The position numbers and the translations under genes are program-made. Under the pieces are notes generated by a model. That model worked only from the letters and a program-made list of their open reading frames with translations. It was not told where the DNA came from and did no database searches. From Kitasatospora sp. NBC_01246 (GTDB lineage: Bacteria; Actinomycetota; Actinomycetes; Streptomycetales; Streptomycetaceae), in assembly GCF_036226505.1 (NCBI RefSeq), contig NZ_CP108484.1, forward strand, positions 3,038,001-3,102,000: a stretch of 64,000 bases of DNA. Direction: 5' to 3'. Position 1 is the first letter of the stretch. Each line of letters starts with the position of its first letter. Below, piece after piece: positions 1 through 10,397 of the stretch.

Positions 1-503
1 GCGACCAGCGCGGCCAGCCGGTCGTTGTCACCGAACTTGATTTCGGCGGTGGCGACGGTGTCGTTCTCGTTGACGATCGGCATCGCGCCCATCGCCAGCA
101 ACTGGTCCAGCGTCCGGTAGGCGTTGCGGTAGTGGGCGCGCCGGCTGGCGTCCTCGGCGGTCAGCAGCACCTGGCCGACCCGGATGCCGTACCGGGCGAA
201 GGAAGCGGTGTAGCGGGCGACCAGCAGGCCCTGGCCGACGCTCGCGGCGGCCTGCTGGCGGGCGAGGTCCTTGGGCCGGCGGTCCAGGCCCAGCGGGGCC
301 AGGCCGGCCGCGATGGCACCGGAGGAGACCAGGACCACCTCGGGGGCGTCCGGGCCGCTGCGCACCTTGGCGAGCGCGTCCACCAGGGCGTCGACCCGGT
401 CGGCGTCCAGGCCGCCGGCCGCCGTGGTGAGAGAGGAGGAACCGACCTTGACGACGATCCGTCGTGCGGTCAGGACCTCCTGCCGCAGTGAGTCCTCGCT
501 CAT
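1..503 (-). CDS. proB: glutamate 5-kinase (partial, C-terminus beyond window)
   Basis: Phosphorylates glutamate to glutamyl 5-phosphate, the first step of proline synthesis. About 167 N-terminal residues are visible, starting at ATG. They carry the amino-acid-kinase signatures [13 protein letters not shown] near the start, [12 protein letters not shown] around residue 60, and the substrate-binding run PIVNENDTV followed by [12 protein letters not shown]. The C-terminal part, including any PUA domain, lies before position 1. It follows obg on the same strand after about 340 bp that include a strong hairpin, so it probably has its own promoter. The assignment is firm. Confidence 0.93.
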   Translation of the reverse strand, partial: MSEDSLRQEVLTARRIVVKVGSSSLTTAAGGLDADRVDALVDALAKVRSGPDAPEVVLVSSGAIAAGLAPLGLDRRPKDLARQQAAASVGQGLLVARYTASFARYGIRVGQVLLTAEDASRRAHYRNAYRTLDQLLAMGAMPIVNENDTVATAEIKFGDNDRLAALV

Positions 504-846
504 CTCGCTGTACGCCCTTCCGGTGTGGTGCGGGTACGGCCGGGCCCGGGCCCGGCCGTCACCCCCGCAATCTACGCGATCGGCGCAGTCCGTCCGCAGG
601 GCATTTCACCGGCTGGACCGCGCCCCTCCCCGGTCACGGGCCGGCCCGGACCGGTCGCGGGACGCCGGGCGGACCGCACCCGCCCGGCGGGCCCCGTCCC
701 GCCACCCGGGCCGGGGGCGGTCCGCCAAGTCCGGCTCCCGCCAAGCGAAGTGACGTTCATCAACGCACCGACGCACCGACGCACCGCGGCCCCGCCTCCG
801 GGAGGGAGGCGGGGCCGCGGCACTACACGGGTCGGACCGGCCGGTC
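504..846. other. intergenic region between obg and proB
   Basis: No gene seen. The half nearest obg holds the obg terminator hairpin, preceded by three exact copies of the 8-mer acgcaccg in tandem (763-786). The rest should contain the proB promoter, but I could not pick out a convincing -35/-10 pair. Confidence 0.5.
784..820 (-). terminator. obg transcription terminator hairpin
   Basis: Perfect 16-bp inverted repeat (arms 784-799 and 805-820) with a short loop, 26 nt past the obg stop codon. There is no U tract, as is usual in Streptomyces terminators. Confidence 0.75.
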
Positions 847-2325
847 CTACTCCTCGTCGTCGTCGCCCTCGACGGCGGCCTGGCGGCCACTGGAGAGCGC
901 CTCGAAGGCGAGGAACTCGGACTCGGCCGCGTCCCGGTTCTTCAGCTTGTCGCGGCGGCGGTCGACCGCCGGACGCGGGCTCTCCAGGCGGTGGTCCTCA
1001 CCGCGGCGGCCGAGCATCTCGGCGCCGGCGGCCATGGTCGGCTCCCAGTCGAAGACGACCGCGTTGTCCTCCGCGCCGATGATGACGGTGTCGCCCTCGT
1101 GGGCGCCGACCTTCCAGAGCTTGTCCTCCACGCCGAGGCGGGCCAGCCGGTCGGCGAGGTAGCCGACGGCCTCGTCGTTGGAGAAGTCCGTCTGGCGGAC
1201 CCAGCGCTCCGGCTTGATACCGCGGATGCGGAAGGCGCCGTCCTCCTCGGTGATGGTGAAGCCCGCGTCGTCCACGGCGGTGGGCCGCAGCACGATCCGG
1301 GTGGACTCCTCCAGCGGCTTGGCGGCGCGGGCCTCGGCGACGATCTGCGCCATCGCGAAGTTCAGCTCGCGCAGGCCCTTGCGGGAGGCGGCGGACACCT
1401 CGAACACGCGGTAGCCGCGCTCCTCCAGCGAGGCCCGGGTGAGGTCGGCGATGTCCTGGCCGTCCGGGACGTCGACCTTGTTGAGCGCGACCAGTCGCGG
1501 CCGGTCCTCCAGGCCGCCGTACTGCGCCAGCTCGGCCTCGATGGTCTCCAGGTCGGTCAGCGGGTCGCGGCCGGGCTCCAGGGTCGCGCAGTCCAGCACG
1601 TGGACCAGCGCCGAGCAGCGCTCGACGTGCCGCAGGAACTCCAGGCCGAGGCCGCGGCCCTGGCTGGCGCCCGGGATCAGGCCGGGGACGTCGGCGACGG
1701 TGTAGACGAAGTCGCCGGCGGTCACCACGCCGAGGTTGGGGACCAGGGTGGTGAACGGGTAGTCCGCGATCTTCGGCTTGGCGGCGGAGATCACCGAGAT
1801 CAGCGAGGACTTGCCGGCGCTCGGGTAGCCCACCAGGGCCACGTCGGCGACGGACTTGAGTTCCATGACGATGTCACGGGCCTCACCCGGCTCGCCGAGC
1901 AGCGCGAAGCCGGGCGCCTTGCGGCGGGACGAGGCCAGCGCCGCGTTGCCCAGGCCGCCCCGGCCGCCGGCGGCGACGACGAAGCTGGTGCCGTGGCCGA
2001 CCAGGTCGGCGAGGACGTTGCCCTGCCGGTCCATCACGACGGTGCCGTCCGGCACCGGCAGGACGAGGTCGTGACCCTCGGCGCCGGTCCGGTTGCCGCC
2101 CGCGCCGGGCTTGCCGTTGGTCGCCTTGCGCTTGGGCGAGTGGTGGTACTCCAGCAGGGTGGTGATCTGCGCGTCCACGGTGAGGATGACGCTGCCGCCC
2201 TGACCGCCGTTGCCGCCGTCGGGGCCTCCCAGCGGCTTGAACTTCTCCCGGTGAACGGAGGCGCAGCCGTGGCCCCCGTTACCCGCGGCGACGTACAGCT
2301 CGACGCGGTCCACGAAGGTGGTCAT
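847..2325 (-). CDS. obgE: Obg family GTPase (CgtA)
   Basis: Essential ribosome-associated GTPase linked to 50S maturation, (p)ppGpp response and, in Streptomyces, onset of aerial growth. The 492 residues show the glycine-rich Obg fold at the N-terminus (start [20 protein letters not shown]), then a G domain with P-loop GYPSAGKSS near residue 165, DVPG near 212 and NKVD near 283, then the actinobacterial OCT domain and an acidic tail ending GDDDEE. The ATG at 2325 is chosen because it begins the conserved fold and has GGAGG 7 nt upstream; a GTG further upstream only adds non-conserved residues. It follows rplU and rpmA, the usual L21-L27-Obg order. Confidence 0.96.
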   Translation of the reverse strand: MTTFVDRVELYVAAGNGGHGCASVHREKFKPLGGPDGGNGGQGGSVILTVDAQITTLLEYHHSPKRKATNGKPGAGGNRTGAEGHDLVLPVPDGTVVMDRQGNVLADLVGHGTSFVVAAGGRGGLGNAALASSRRKAPGFALLGEPGEARDIVMELKSVADVALVGYPSAGKSSLISVISAAKPKIADYPFTTLVPNLGVVTAGDFVYTVADVPGLIPGASQGRGLGLEFLRHVERCSALVHVLDCATLEPGRDPLTDLETIEAELAQYGGLEDRPRLVALNKVDVPDGQDIADLTRASLEERGYRVFEVSAASRKGLRELNFAMAQIVAEARAAKPLEESTRIVLRPTAVDDAGFTITEEDGAFRIRGIKPERWVRQTDFSNDEAVGYLADRLARLGVEDKLWKVGAHEGDTVIIGAEDNAVVFDWEPTMAAGAEMLGRRGEDHRLESPRPAVDRRRDKLKNRDAAESEFLAFEALSSGRQAAVEGDDDEE

Positions 2326-2369
2326 GGTTGTGCCTCCAGTGCGAAGAAAGTGTTGCCTGCTTCTCAAGC

Positions 2370-2407
2370 ATGAAGGGTGGACCGGATCATTCCGGCCCAC
2401 CCTTCAT
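2370..2407 (-). terminator. hairpin between rpmA and obg
   Basis: 17-bp stem with one position that is a G-U wobble in the minus-strand RNA, loop TCAT, placed just after the rpmA stop and 45 nt before the obg start. It probably acts as a partial terminator or RNA-processing site that lets ribosomal protein genes be expressed above obg. Confidence 0.65.
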
Positions 2408-2424
2408 TGTGAGTCTTGTCGGAC

Positions 2425-2682
2425 TCAGGCCTCGACGGCCACGATGTTGACGACCTTGCGGCCGCGACGGGTGCCGAACTGCACCGCACCGGCGGACAGC
2501 GCGAACAGGGTGTCGTCGCCACCACGGCCGACGTTGGCGCCCGGGTGGAAGTGGGTGCCACGCTGGCGGACGATGATCTCGCCGGCGGAGACGACCTGGC
2601 CGCCGAAGCGCTTCACGCCGAGGCGCTGGGCGTTCGAGTCACGGCCGTTCCGGGTAGAGCTTGCGCCCTTCTTGTGTGCCAT
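2425..2682 (-). CDS. rpmA: 50S ribosomal protein L27
   Basis: L27 sits near the peptidyl-transferase centre of the large subunit. The 85-residue product starts [20 protein letters not shown] and has the conserved [20 protein letters not shown] segment. Unlike Firmicutes L27 it has no N-terminal extension needing protease removal. Only 12 nt separate it from rplU upstream, so the two are co-transcribed. Confidence 0.98.
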   Translation of the reverse strand: MAHKKGASSTRNGRDSNAQRLGVKRFGGQVVSAGEIIVRQRGTHFHPGANVGRGGDDTLFALSAGAVQFGTRRGRKVVNIVAVEA

Positions 2683-2694
2683 CTCGCTATCCCC

Positions 2695-3012
2695 TTACTT
2701 GCTGACGGAGTCGATGCTCGTGATCCGCACAGCAGTGTGCTGCTGGCGGTGACCCTGGCGGCGACGGTAACCGGTCTTGTTCTTGTAGCGCAGGATGACG
2801 ATCTTGTCGCCCTTGGTCTGGTCGACCACCTCGGCGTGAGCCTTCACGCCGGCCAGCACCCACGGGTCGGAGGTGACAGCTTCACCATCGACGACCAGGA
2901 TGGTGGAGAGCTCCACCGAGTCACCCGGCTTGGCCTCGATACGGTCGATCTCCAGCACGTCGCCGACGGCGACCTTGTGCTGGCGGCCGCCTGCGCGAAC
3001 GATCGCGTACAT
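2695..3012 (-). CDS. rplU: 50S ribosomal protein L21
   Basis: L21 binds 23S rRNA with L20. The 105-residue product begins [18 protein letters not shown] and ends in the typical basic [17 protein letters not shown] stretch. First gene of the rplU-rpmA-obg cluster. The ATG is preceded by AGGAAAG. The start codon region is enclosed in a long-range inverted repeat (see 3016-3067), which could tie translation to leader folding. Confidence 0.98.
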   Translation of the reverse strand: MYAIVRAGGRQHKVAVGDVLEIDRIEAKPGDSVELSTILVVDGEAVTSDPWVLAGVKAHAEVVDQTKGDKIVILRYKNKTGYRRRQGHRQQHTAVRITSIDSVSK

Positions 3013-3015
3013 GCG

Positions 3016-3067
3016 GTACCCACTTTCCTAACTCGGTCGGAGCTCCAGATGCCAGCCACCTGGGTAC
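3016..3067 (-). promoter_or_regulatory. rplU leader dyad around the ribosome binding site
   Basis: GTACCCA (3016-3022) and TGGGTAC (3061-3067) form a 7-bp inverted repeat whose 38-nt loop contains the rplU Shine-Dalgarno (AGGAAAG). Just upstream, 3082-3115 is also able to pair (GGGCC with GGCCC). A candidate autoregulatory leader; function is inference. Confidence 0.3.
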
Positions 3068-3196
3068 GGACACAGGGGCCTCTCCCCGACTCCTCTGACG
3101 AGGGGCCCGGAAGGTGATGTGTTCGGGAGCGACGGCGTAGACACGCCGAGGGTCAAGAATACGGACCGGCCCCCTCGGGGGCAAACCGGGCCGTCC

Positions 3197-3230
3197 CGGT
3201 CCGGGGCGGGCGCGAGCCCGCCCCGGACCG
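3197..3230 (-). terminator. rne terminator
   Basis: Perfect 15-bp stem with loop gcga (arms 3197-3211 and 3216-3230), five nucleotides after the rne stop codon. It separates the rne transcript from the rplU operon. Confidence 0.8.
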
Positions 3231-3235
3231 ACGCA

Positions 3236-6200
3236 CTACTCGGCTGCCGAATCACCCTCGGCGGCCGCGGCCTTCTTGGCCGCCGCGCTCGTCCGCTTGG
3301 TGGCGGTCTTGCGGGCGGTGGTCTTCTTCGCGGCGGCCGCCGTGGTGGTGGTCTTCTTGGCGGCCGTCTTCTTCGCGGTGGTCTTGCGGGCGGCCCGCTT
3401 CCTCGGGGCCGGCGCCTCCTCGGCGGGCTCCTCGGCCGGGGCGGCCTCGGCGGCGGGCTCCGGCGTACCGGTCTCCGCGGCCGGCTCGGGCTCCGTCGCG
3501 ACCGGCTCGGCCGCGGCCGGGGCCTCGGCGGGCGTCTCGACGGCCGCGAAGGCCGCCTGCAGCGCCGCGTCGGCACGGGCCTGCAGCACCACGATCTCGG
3601 CCTCGGCGGGCGCCCCGGCCGGAGCCGTCGCCTTGCGCACCGCCCGGCGGCGGGTGCGGCCGGCCGGCGCCGCCGTGGCGGCGGGGATCTCGACCAGGCT
3701 CGGCTGGGCCGTCTCCTCGACGACCACCGGCTCGGTCACCGGCTGGGCCACCGGCTCGACGACGGCCTCGGCCTCGACCTCGGCCACCGGCACGTCGATC
3801 GCGAGCTGCCCCTCGACCTCCTCGTGCTCCGGAGCCTCGATGTCGGCCTCGACCACGGTCTGCGCCTCGTCCTGGGCGCCGCCGCCCTTGCCCCGGCGCC
3901 GGCGCTTGCCGCCGCCCGAGGCCGGCTCGCCCGCCGCGACGGCGTGGCCGCCACCGGTGTGGACGTGGCTGCTCGGCTGCTCCATGTGGACGATCACGCC
4001 GCGCCCGTTGCAGTGGACACACGGCTCGGAGAAGGACTCCAGCAGGCCCTGGCCGACCCGCTTGCGGGTCATCTGGACCAGGCCCAGCGAGGTGACCTCG
4101 GCCACCTGGTGCTTGGTCCGGTCCCGGCCCAGGCACTCCAGCAGACGGCGCAGCACCAGGTCCCGGTTGGACTCCAGCACCATGTCGATGAAGTCGATCA
4201 CGATGATGCCGCCGAGGTCGCGCAGCCGCAGCTGGCGCACGATCTCCTCGGCCGCCTCGATGTTGTTGCGGGTGACGGTCTCTTCGAGGTTGCCGCCCTG
4301 ACCGACGAACTTGCCGGTGTTGACGTCGATGACGACCATCGCCTCGGTGCGGTCGATCACCAGCGAACCGCCGCTGGGCAGCCAGACCTTGCGGTCCAGC
4401 GCCTTCATCAGCTGCTCGTCGATCCGGTAGGTCGCGAACACGTCGACCTCGGAGGTCCACCGCTGCAGGCGCTCGGCCAGGTCGGGGGCCACGTTGGAGA
4501 CGTAGTCGTGGATGGTGTTCCACGCCTCGGTGCCGGAGACGATGACCTTGGTGAAGTCCTCGTTGAAGATGTCGCGGACGACCCGGACGGTCATGTCCGG
4601 CTCGCCGTAGAGCAGCGCGGGGGCGTTGCCGGTCGCGGCCTTCTTCTGGATCTCCTCCCACTGCTGCTGGAGGCGCTGGACGTCACGGGTCAGCTCGTCC
4701 TCGGAGGCGCCCTCGGCGGCGGTGCGCACGATGACGCCCGCGTCGTCCGGGACGATCTTCTTGAGGATCTGCTTCAGACGGGCCCGCTCGTTCTCGGGCA
4801 GCTTGCGCGAGATGCCGGTCATCGAGCCCTCGGGCACGTAGACCAGGTAGCGGCCGGGCAGCGAGATCTGGCTGGTCAGGCGGGCGCCCTTGTGGCCGAT
4901 CGGGTCCTTGGAGACCTGTACCAGGACGGACTGGCCGGACTTCAGCACCGACTCGATCCGGCGCGGGCCACCGTGGCCGCCCAGCGAGCCGAAGTTCACC
5001 TCACCGGCGTACAGCACCGCGTTGCGGCCCTTGCCGATGTCGACGAAGGCGGCCTCCATCGACGGCAGCACGTTCTGGACCTTGCCCAGGTAGACGTTGC
5101 CGACGTACGAGGTGGCCTGCTCCTTGTTGACGTAGTGCTCGACCAGCACGCCGTCCTCGAGGACGCCGATCTGGGTGCGCTGGCCGTTCTGGCGCACCAC
5201 CATGACGCGCTCGACCGACTCGCGACGGGCCAGGAACTCGGCCTCGGTGATGATCGGCACCCGGCGGCGGCCCAGCTCGCGGCCCTCACGGCGGCGCTGC
5301 TTCTTGGCCTCCAGTCGGGTGGAGCCCTTGATGGACTGCACCTCGTCCGGGTCGAACGACGGCTCGGTGGAGCGGCGGCGCGGCTCGCGCACCTTCACCA
5401 CCGTGCGGACGCCGTCCTCGGTGGTCTCGGCCGCCTCGCCGGCACCGGCCTCGCCACTGCGACGGCGGCGACGACGGCGACGACGGGACGAGGCCAGGCC
5501 GGCCGACAGGTCGTCGTCGTCCTCGCCGTCCTCGTCCTCGGCCTCGGCGGCGGGCTCCTGGACGGGCTGCTCGGTCTCGGCCGTCTCGGCCTCGAAGTCC
5601 TCGGCCTCGCCACGACGGCGGCGGCGGCCGCCCCGGCGGCGACGGCGGGACGGACGACCGTCCTCCCACTCGTCCTCGGCCTCGGGACCGGCGGCGGGCG
5701 CCTCGACGGCGGCCGGGGCCGCGACCGGGGCGGGCGGCGCGACCGGGGCCTCGACCACGGGGGCGGCGGGCGCCACCGGAGCGGCGGCGGCGGCCGACTT
5801 GCGGCGGTTCGGGGTCTGCACCCGCACCTGGGTGCGGGTACGGCGACGGCGGCCGACGCCGCTGTACTCGTACTCGTCCTCCTCCGTGCTCTTCACGGCG
5901 GGGGCCTCGGCCGGAGCCGGGGTCTCGGCCGGGGCGGCCGCGGCGGGGGCGGCGGCCGGGGCCGACGGCGCGGTGTAGGGGGCCGGCTCCTGGAAGACGG
6001 GGGCCTGGAAGATCGCGGTGGACGGGCGGACCGCACGGCGGCGCACCCGGTGGGTCGGCTCGGCCTCGGCGACCGGCGCGGGGGCCGGGGCGGGCTCCGG
6101 CTCGGCCGCGGGCGCGACGGCCTCGGCCTCCTCGGCGGGCTCCTCCTCCGCGGCGGGCTCCTCGACCGGGGCCTCCTCGACGACCGGCGCGGCCTCGGCC

Positions 6201-6772
6201 ACGCGGCGGCGACGGGGGCGGCGGGCGGGGGCCGCGGGGGCCTCCTCGACCGGCGCGGCCTCGGCGGCGGGCGCCTCGGCGGGTGCGGCCTCGACCGGGG
6301 TCTCGACGGGTGCGTCGGCCGCGGCGGGCGCGCTCACCGGCGCCTCGGCCCGCTTGCGGGTCCGGCGGGCCCTGGCGGGCTTCTCGGCCACGGGCTCGGC
6401 GGCCGGCTCGGCCGCCGGTGCCTTCACGGCGGGGGCCTCTGCGGCGGGCGCCTCGGCCTCGGCCGGGGTGACGACGATCGGGGTGGCCTCGGGCGCCCCG
6501 GCGGGCGCCTCGGCCCGCTTGCGGGTCCGGCGGGCCCGGACCGGCTTCTCGGCGGCCGGCGCCTCCACGGCGGGGGCCTCGGCGGCGGGCGCCTCGGCCG
6601 CGATGACCGTCTCGGCGCCGTCGGCGGCCGCGCCCTGCGGGGTGCCCGCGGGGCGGGACACCGCACGGCGGCGGCGGCGCGGCGGTGCGCCGGTCGTGCC
6701 GTCGCCGGTGGCGGCGGTGTTCTCGTTCGGTTCCGTCGCCGCGTTCTGCTGCGGATCGGTGTTATCGAGCAT
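3236..6772 (-). CDS. rne: ribonuclease E/G (RNase E, long disordered arms)
   Basis: Endoribonuclease for mRNA decay and rRNA/tRNA processing. Of 1178 residues, the catalytic core lies roughly at 500-1000: an S1 domain (VLVEHYVNKEQATSYVGNVY), a magnesium site in MVVIDVNTGKFVG (about 814) and IIVIDFIDM (about 858), and the zinc-link motif CVHCNGRG (about 918). The first ~490 residues are Pro/Ala/Glu-rich with Arg clusters and a duplicated module RARRTRKRAEAP; the C-terminal ~200 are also Ala/Glu-rich and end in histone-H1-like KKTTAKKTAAKK repeats. The N-terminal placement of the long arm is typical of actinobacterial RNase E. Start at MLDNTDPQQNAATEPN (ATG 6772, GGGAG upstream); longer in-frame extension looks non-coding. 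Confidence 0.95.
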   Translation of the reverse strand: MLDNTDPQQNAATEPNENTAATGDGTTGAPPRRRRRAVSRPAGTPQGAAADGAETVIAAEAPAAEAPAVEAPAAEKPVRARRTRKRAEAPAGAPEATPIVVTPAEAEAPAAEAPAVKAPAAEPAAEPVAEKPARARRTRKRAEAPVSAPAAADAPVETPVEAAPAEAPAAEAAPVEEAPAAPARRPRRRRVAEAAPVVEEAPVEEPAAEEEPAEEAEAVAPAAEPEPAPAPAPVAEAEPTHRVRRRAVRPSTAIFQAPVFQEPAPYTAPSAPAAAPAAAAPAETPAPAEAPAVKSTEEDEYEYSGVGRRRRTRTQVRVQTPNRRKSAAAAAPVAPAAPVVEAPVAPPAPVAAPAAVEAPAAGPEAEDEWEDGRPSRRRRRGGRRRRRGEAEDFEAETAETEQPVQEPAAEAEDEDGEDDDDLSAGLASSRRRRRRRRRSGEAGAGEAAETTEDGVRTVVKVREPRRRSTEPSFDPDEVQSIKGSTRLEAKKQRRREGRELGRRRVPIITEAEFLARRESVERVMVVRQNGQRTQIGVLEDGVLVEHYVNKEQATSYVGNVYLGKVQNVLPSMEAAFVDIGKGRNAVLYAGEVNFGSLGGHGGPRRIESVLKSGQSVLVQVSKDPIGHKGARLTSQISLPGRYLVYVPEGSMTGISRKLPENERARLKQILKKIVPDDAGVIVRTAAEGASEDELTRDVQRLQQQWEEIQKKAATGNAPALLYGEPDMTVRVVRDIFNEDFTKVIVSGTEAWNTIHDYVSNVAPDLAERLQRWTSEVDVFATYRIDEQLMKALDRKVWLPSGGSLVIDRTEAMVVIDVNTGKFVGQGGNLEETVTRNNIEAAEEIVRQLRLRDLGGIIVIDFIDMVLESNRDLVLRRLLECLGRDRTKHQVAEVTSLGLVQMTRKRVGQGLLESFSEPCVHCNGRGVIVHMEQPSSHVHTGGGHAVAAGEPASGGGKRRRRGKGGGAQDEAQTVVEADIEAPEHEEVEGQLAIDVPVAEVEAEAVVEPVAQPVTEPVVVEETAQPSLVEIPAATAAPAGRTRRRAVRKATAPAGAPAEAEIVVLQARADAALQAAFAAVETPAEAPAAAEPVATEPEPAAETGTPEPAAEAAPAEEPAEEAPAPRKRAARKTTAKKTAAKKTTTTAAAAKKTTARKTATKRTSAAAKKAAAAEGDSAAE

Positions 6773-7168
6773 GCGGGTGGATCTCCCGTCAGGCCCCCGG
6801 GCTCCGTATCCGGGCACGGCGGGGCACCGGTGGCCGGCCGGCATCACGAGGATGCTCGGGCCGGACCCTTTCCTGGTGCCGCCGTGCGGACGCGAGGCCG
6901 CACAGGGGCTCGTAGTCTCGCTCGGCGCCCCGCACGCGGCGGGGTGTCGAAAGTCTTCTGGTCTGCCCAGTCTTCTGAGGTTTTCCCAAGCTGCGCCGTT
7001 CCCCAACCCCGGGTGGCTCCCGGACGGGGACCTCGGGCCCACCGACCATCCGGGTCGGCGGGCCGCAAGAGGCCGGCCTGTGCTTCGACGACGCTCGCTC
7101 CCCTGGGGAGCCGCGGGGGCCTGGAGGACCAACGGGTCCAGTGAGGCACTGGACCAGGCCTCCGCCCG
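6773..7168 (-). other. long rne 5' leader / intergenic region
   Basis: 396 nt without a gene between the DUF2344 gene and rne. On the rne sense strand it contains the 9-mer CAGAAGACT twice, 18 bp apart (6952-6960 and 6970-6978 on the plus strand as AGTCTTCTG), an A-rich interruption in otherwise GC-rich DNA. Probably the rne promoter and leader; RNase E autoregulates through its 5' UTR in other bacteria, but that is only an analogy here. Confidence 0.4.
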
Positions 7169-7969
7169 CTAGGCGGACGCGGTTGCGCGCGGCTCGTCGG
7201 CGGCCACAGGGCCGGCCGGGGCCGCGGCGCGGTCGAGCGCCAGCGGGTCGGTCACCGTGCCGGTCTCCTCGTCGAGCGGCCCCTGCGCCAGCCTGGTCAC
7301 CTCTGCGGGGACCGGCGGCGCCAGGTCAGCCGTCGCACGGAGACCGGACAATACGTCGTCGGGTCGTACGGCTGGTGTGGCGTGTCGTACTACCAGGCGC
7401 AGTATCGCACAGGCACGGCCGGTCCGAACATCGCGGGCCCCTTCGCCCTCCGTGTCCGCACCGTCGTCGACCTGCGGCGAGAGGATTTCCAGCGCCGCGA
7501 CCGCGCCGCGCGCGTCGAAGACGCGCACGCCGTTCTTGGTGCGGCGTTCGACCTCGACCCGCTCCTCGGCGAGGAAGGCGGCGGCCGCGCGGGACGCCTC
7601 CGGCCCGGTGACACCGTCCAGCCGGACCTGCCATTCGGAGGCTTCCAGACGCTCGACGAAGTTCGGCGTCCGGACTTCGACCGCGTCGATGATGTCGAGG
7701 CCCTTCGGCAGCGACTCGTCCAGCTGCGCGCGCAGCTCCTCGGGGTCGCGGTGGGCCGCCAGGCCGATCTCCAGGTACTCCGCCTCGCTGGCCACCCCGG
7801 TGGGGGCCGCGTTGGCGTAGGACACCTTCGGGTGCGGTGTGAAGCCGGCCGAGTAGGCCATCGGCACGGCCGACCGGCGCAGGGCGCGCTCGAAGGCGCG
7901 CTGGAAGTCGCGGTGGCTGGTGAAGCGGAGCCGGCCGCGCTTGGTGTAGCGGAGACGGATCCGCTGCAC
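7169..7969 (-). CDS. TIGR03936 family radical-SAM-associated protein (DUF2344)
   Basis: 266 residues starting MQRIRLRYTKRGRLRFTSHRDFQRAFERALRR, the DUF2344/TIGR03936 signature, with the conserved FTPHPKVSYANA segment near residue 45. In many bacteria this domain is fused to, or lies beside, the TIGR03960 radical SAM protein, as here. It has no radical SAM cysteine motif of its own and probably serves as a substrate- or partner-binding subunit. Biochemical role unknown. It is upstream of rne on the same strand. Confidence 0.88.
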   Translation of the reverse strand: MQRIRLRYTKRGRLRFTSHRDFQRAFERALRRSAVPMAYSAGFTPHPKVSYANAAPTGVASEAEYLEIGLAAHRDPEELRAQLDESLPKGLDIIDAVEVRTPNFVERLEASEWQVRLDGVTGPEASRAAAAFLAEERVEVERRTKNGVRVFDARGAVAALEILSPQVDDGADTEGEGARDVRTGRACAILRLVVRHATPAVRPDDVLSGLRATADLAPPVPAEVTRLAQGPLDEETGTVTDPLALDRAAAPAGPVAADEPRATASA

Positions 7970-8143
7970 CGTCGGCGCGGGCGGCGGACCGTCGGGCGTA
8001 CGGCGTGCCAGAGTCGCTCAGTCCTTAGTCAGATGTCCCCGTCCGGCGTGACACGATCGCGCCACTCTCCGGACTCTGTCACCCAAAGGGTACGCGCCCG
8101 CGCGCCACCTTCGCTCCGCCCCTGGTCAGCCCGGATGCGCGAA

Positions 8144-8170
8144 ACCCCGGCCGGAGCGCCCGGCCGGGGT
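8144..8170 (-). terminator. terminator after the TIGR03960 gene
   Basis: Perfect 11-bp stem ACCCCGGCCGG / CCGGCCGGGGT with a 5-nt loop, 22 nt past the stop codon; minus-strand RNA continues with UUUCG. Confidence 0.7.
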
Positions 8171-8191
8171 CCCGCGATGGCGTGCGCCGCC

Positions 8192-10117
<1,926 letters not shown>

Positions 10118-10279
10118 GTACTAGGAACCCTTACGACGTTGAATGGTGTCGCTGGCATCGGACCCGGTGGGGTGGTGCGCGACGGCTGGGAGGGGTGACC
10201 CTCAAGGGTAGCCGAATCCCGGGACGCTCCGGCCGGCCGCGGGCCTGGGCCGGCCCCCGAGCGGGGGTCGAATCGGCTG

Positions 10280-10309
10280 TTGACAGCCCCGGACGGCCCA
10301 TGCGGTACT
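10280..10309 (+). promoter_or_regulatory. sigma-70 (HrdB-type) promoter for the M14 peptidase gene
   Basis: A perfect TTGACA at 10280-10285 and a -10-like GGTACT at 10304-10309, 18-bp spacer. Predicted transcript start near 10316, about 46 nt before the short upstream frame. Confidence 0.5.
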
Positions 10310-10361
10310 GGCAGGGCTCCGCCGGGAGGCCCTGCACGCCATCGGGACAAGGAAGTTGACC

Positions 10362-10397
10362 ATGCACGACGGCACCGACACCGGCCTCCTGACATGA
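10362..10397 (+). CDS. 11-codon upstream reading frame coupled to the M14 peptidase
   Basis: Encodes MHDGTDTGLLT. It has a good Shine-Dalgarno (AAGGAAG, 6 nt before the ATG), whereas the downstream peptidase start has none. Its TGA stop overlaps the peptidase ATG as ATGA, so the peptidase is plausibly translated by re-initiation. No recognisable stalling motif in the peptide. That it is translated is inference from sequence only. Confidence 0.45.
   Translation: MHDGTDTGLLT

Noticed and set aside
3119..7144. Long plus-strand open frame opposite rne
   Set aside because: Produced by GC-skewed codon usage of rne; its translation is Leu/Arg/Gly-rich with no domain, while the minus strand has clear RNase E motifs.
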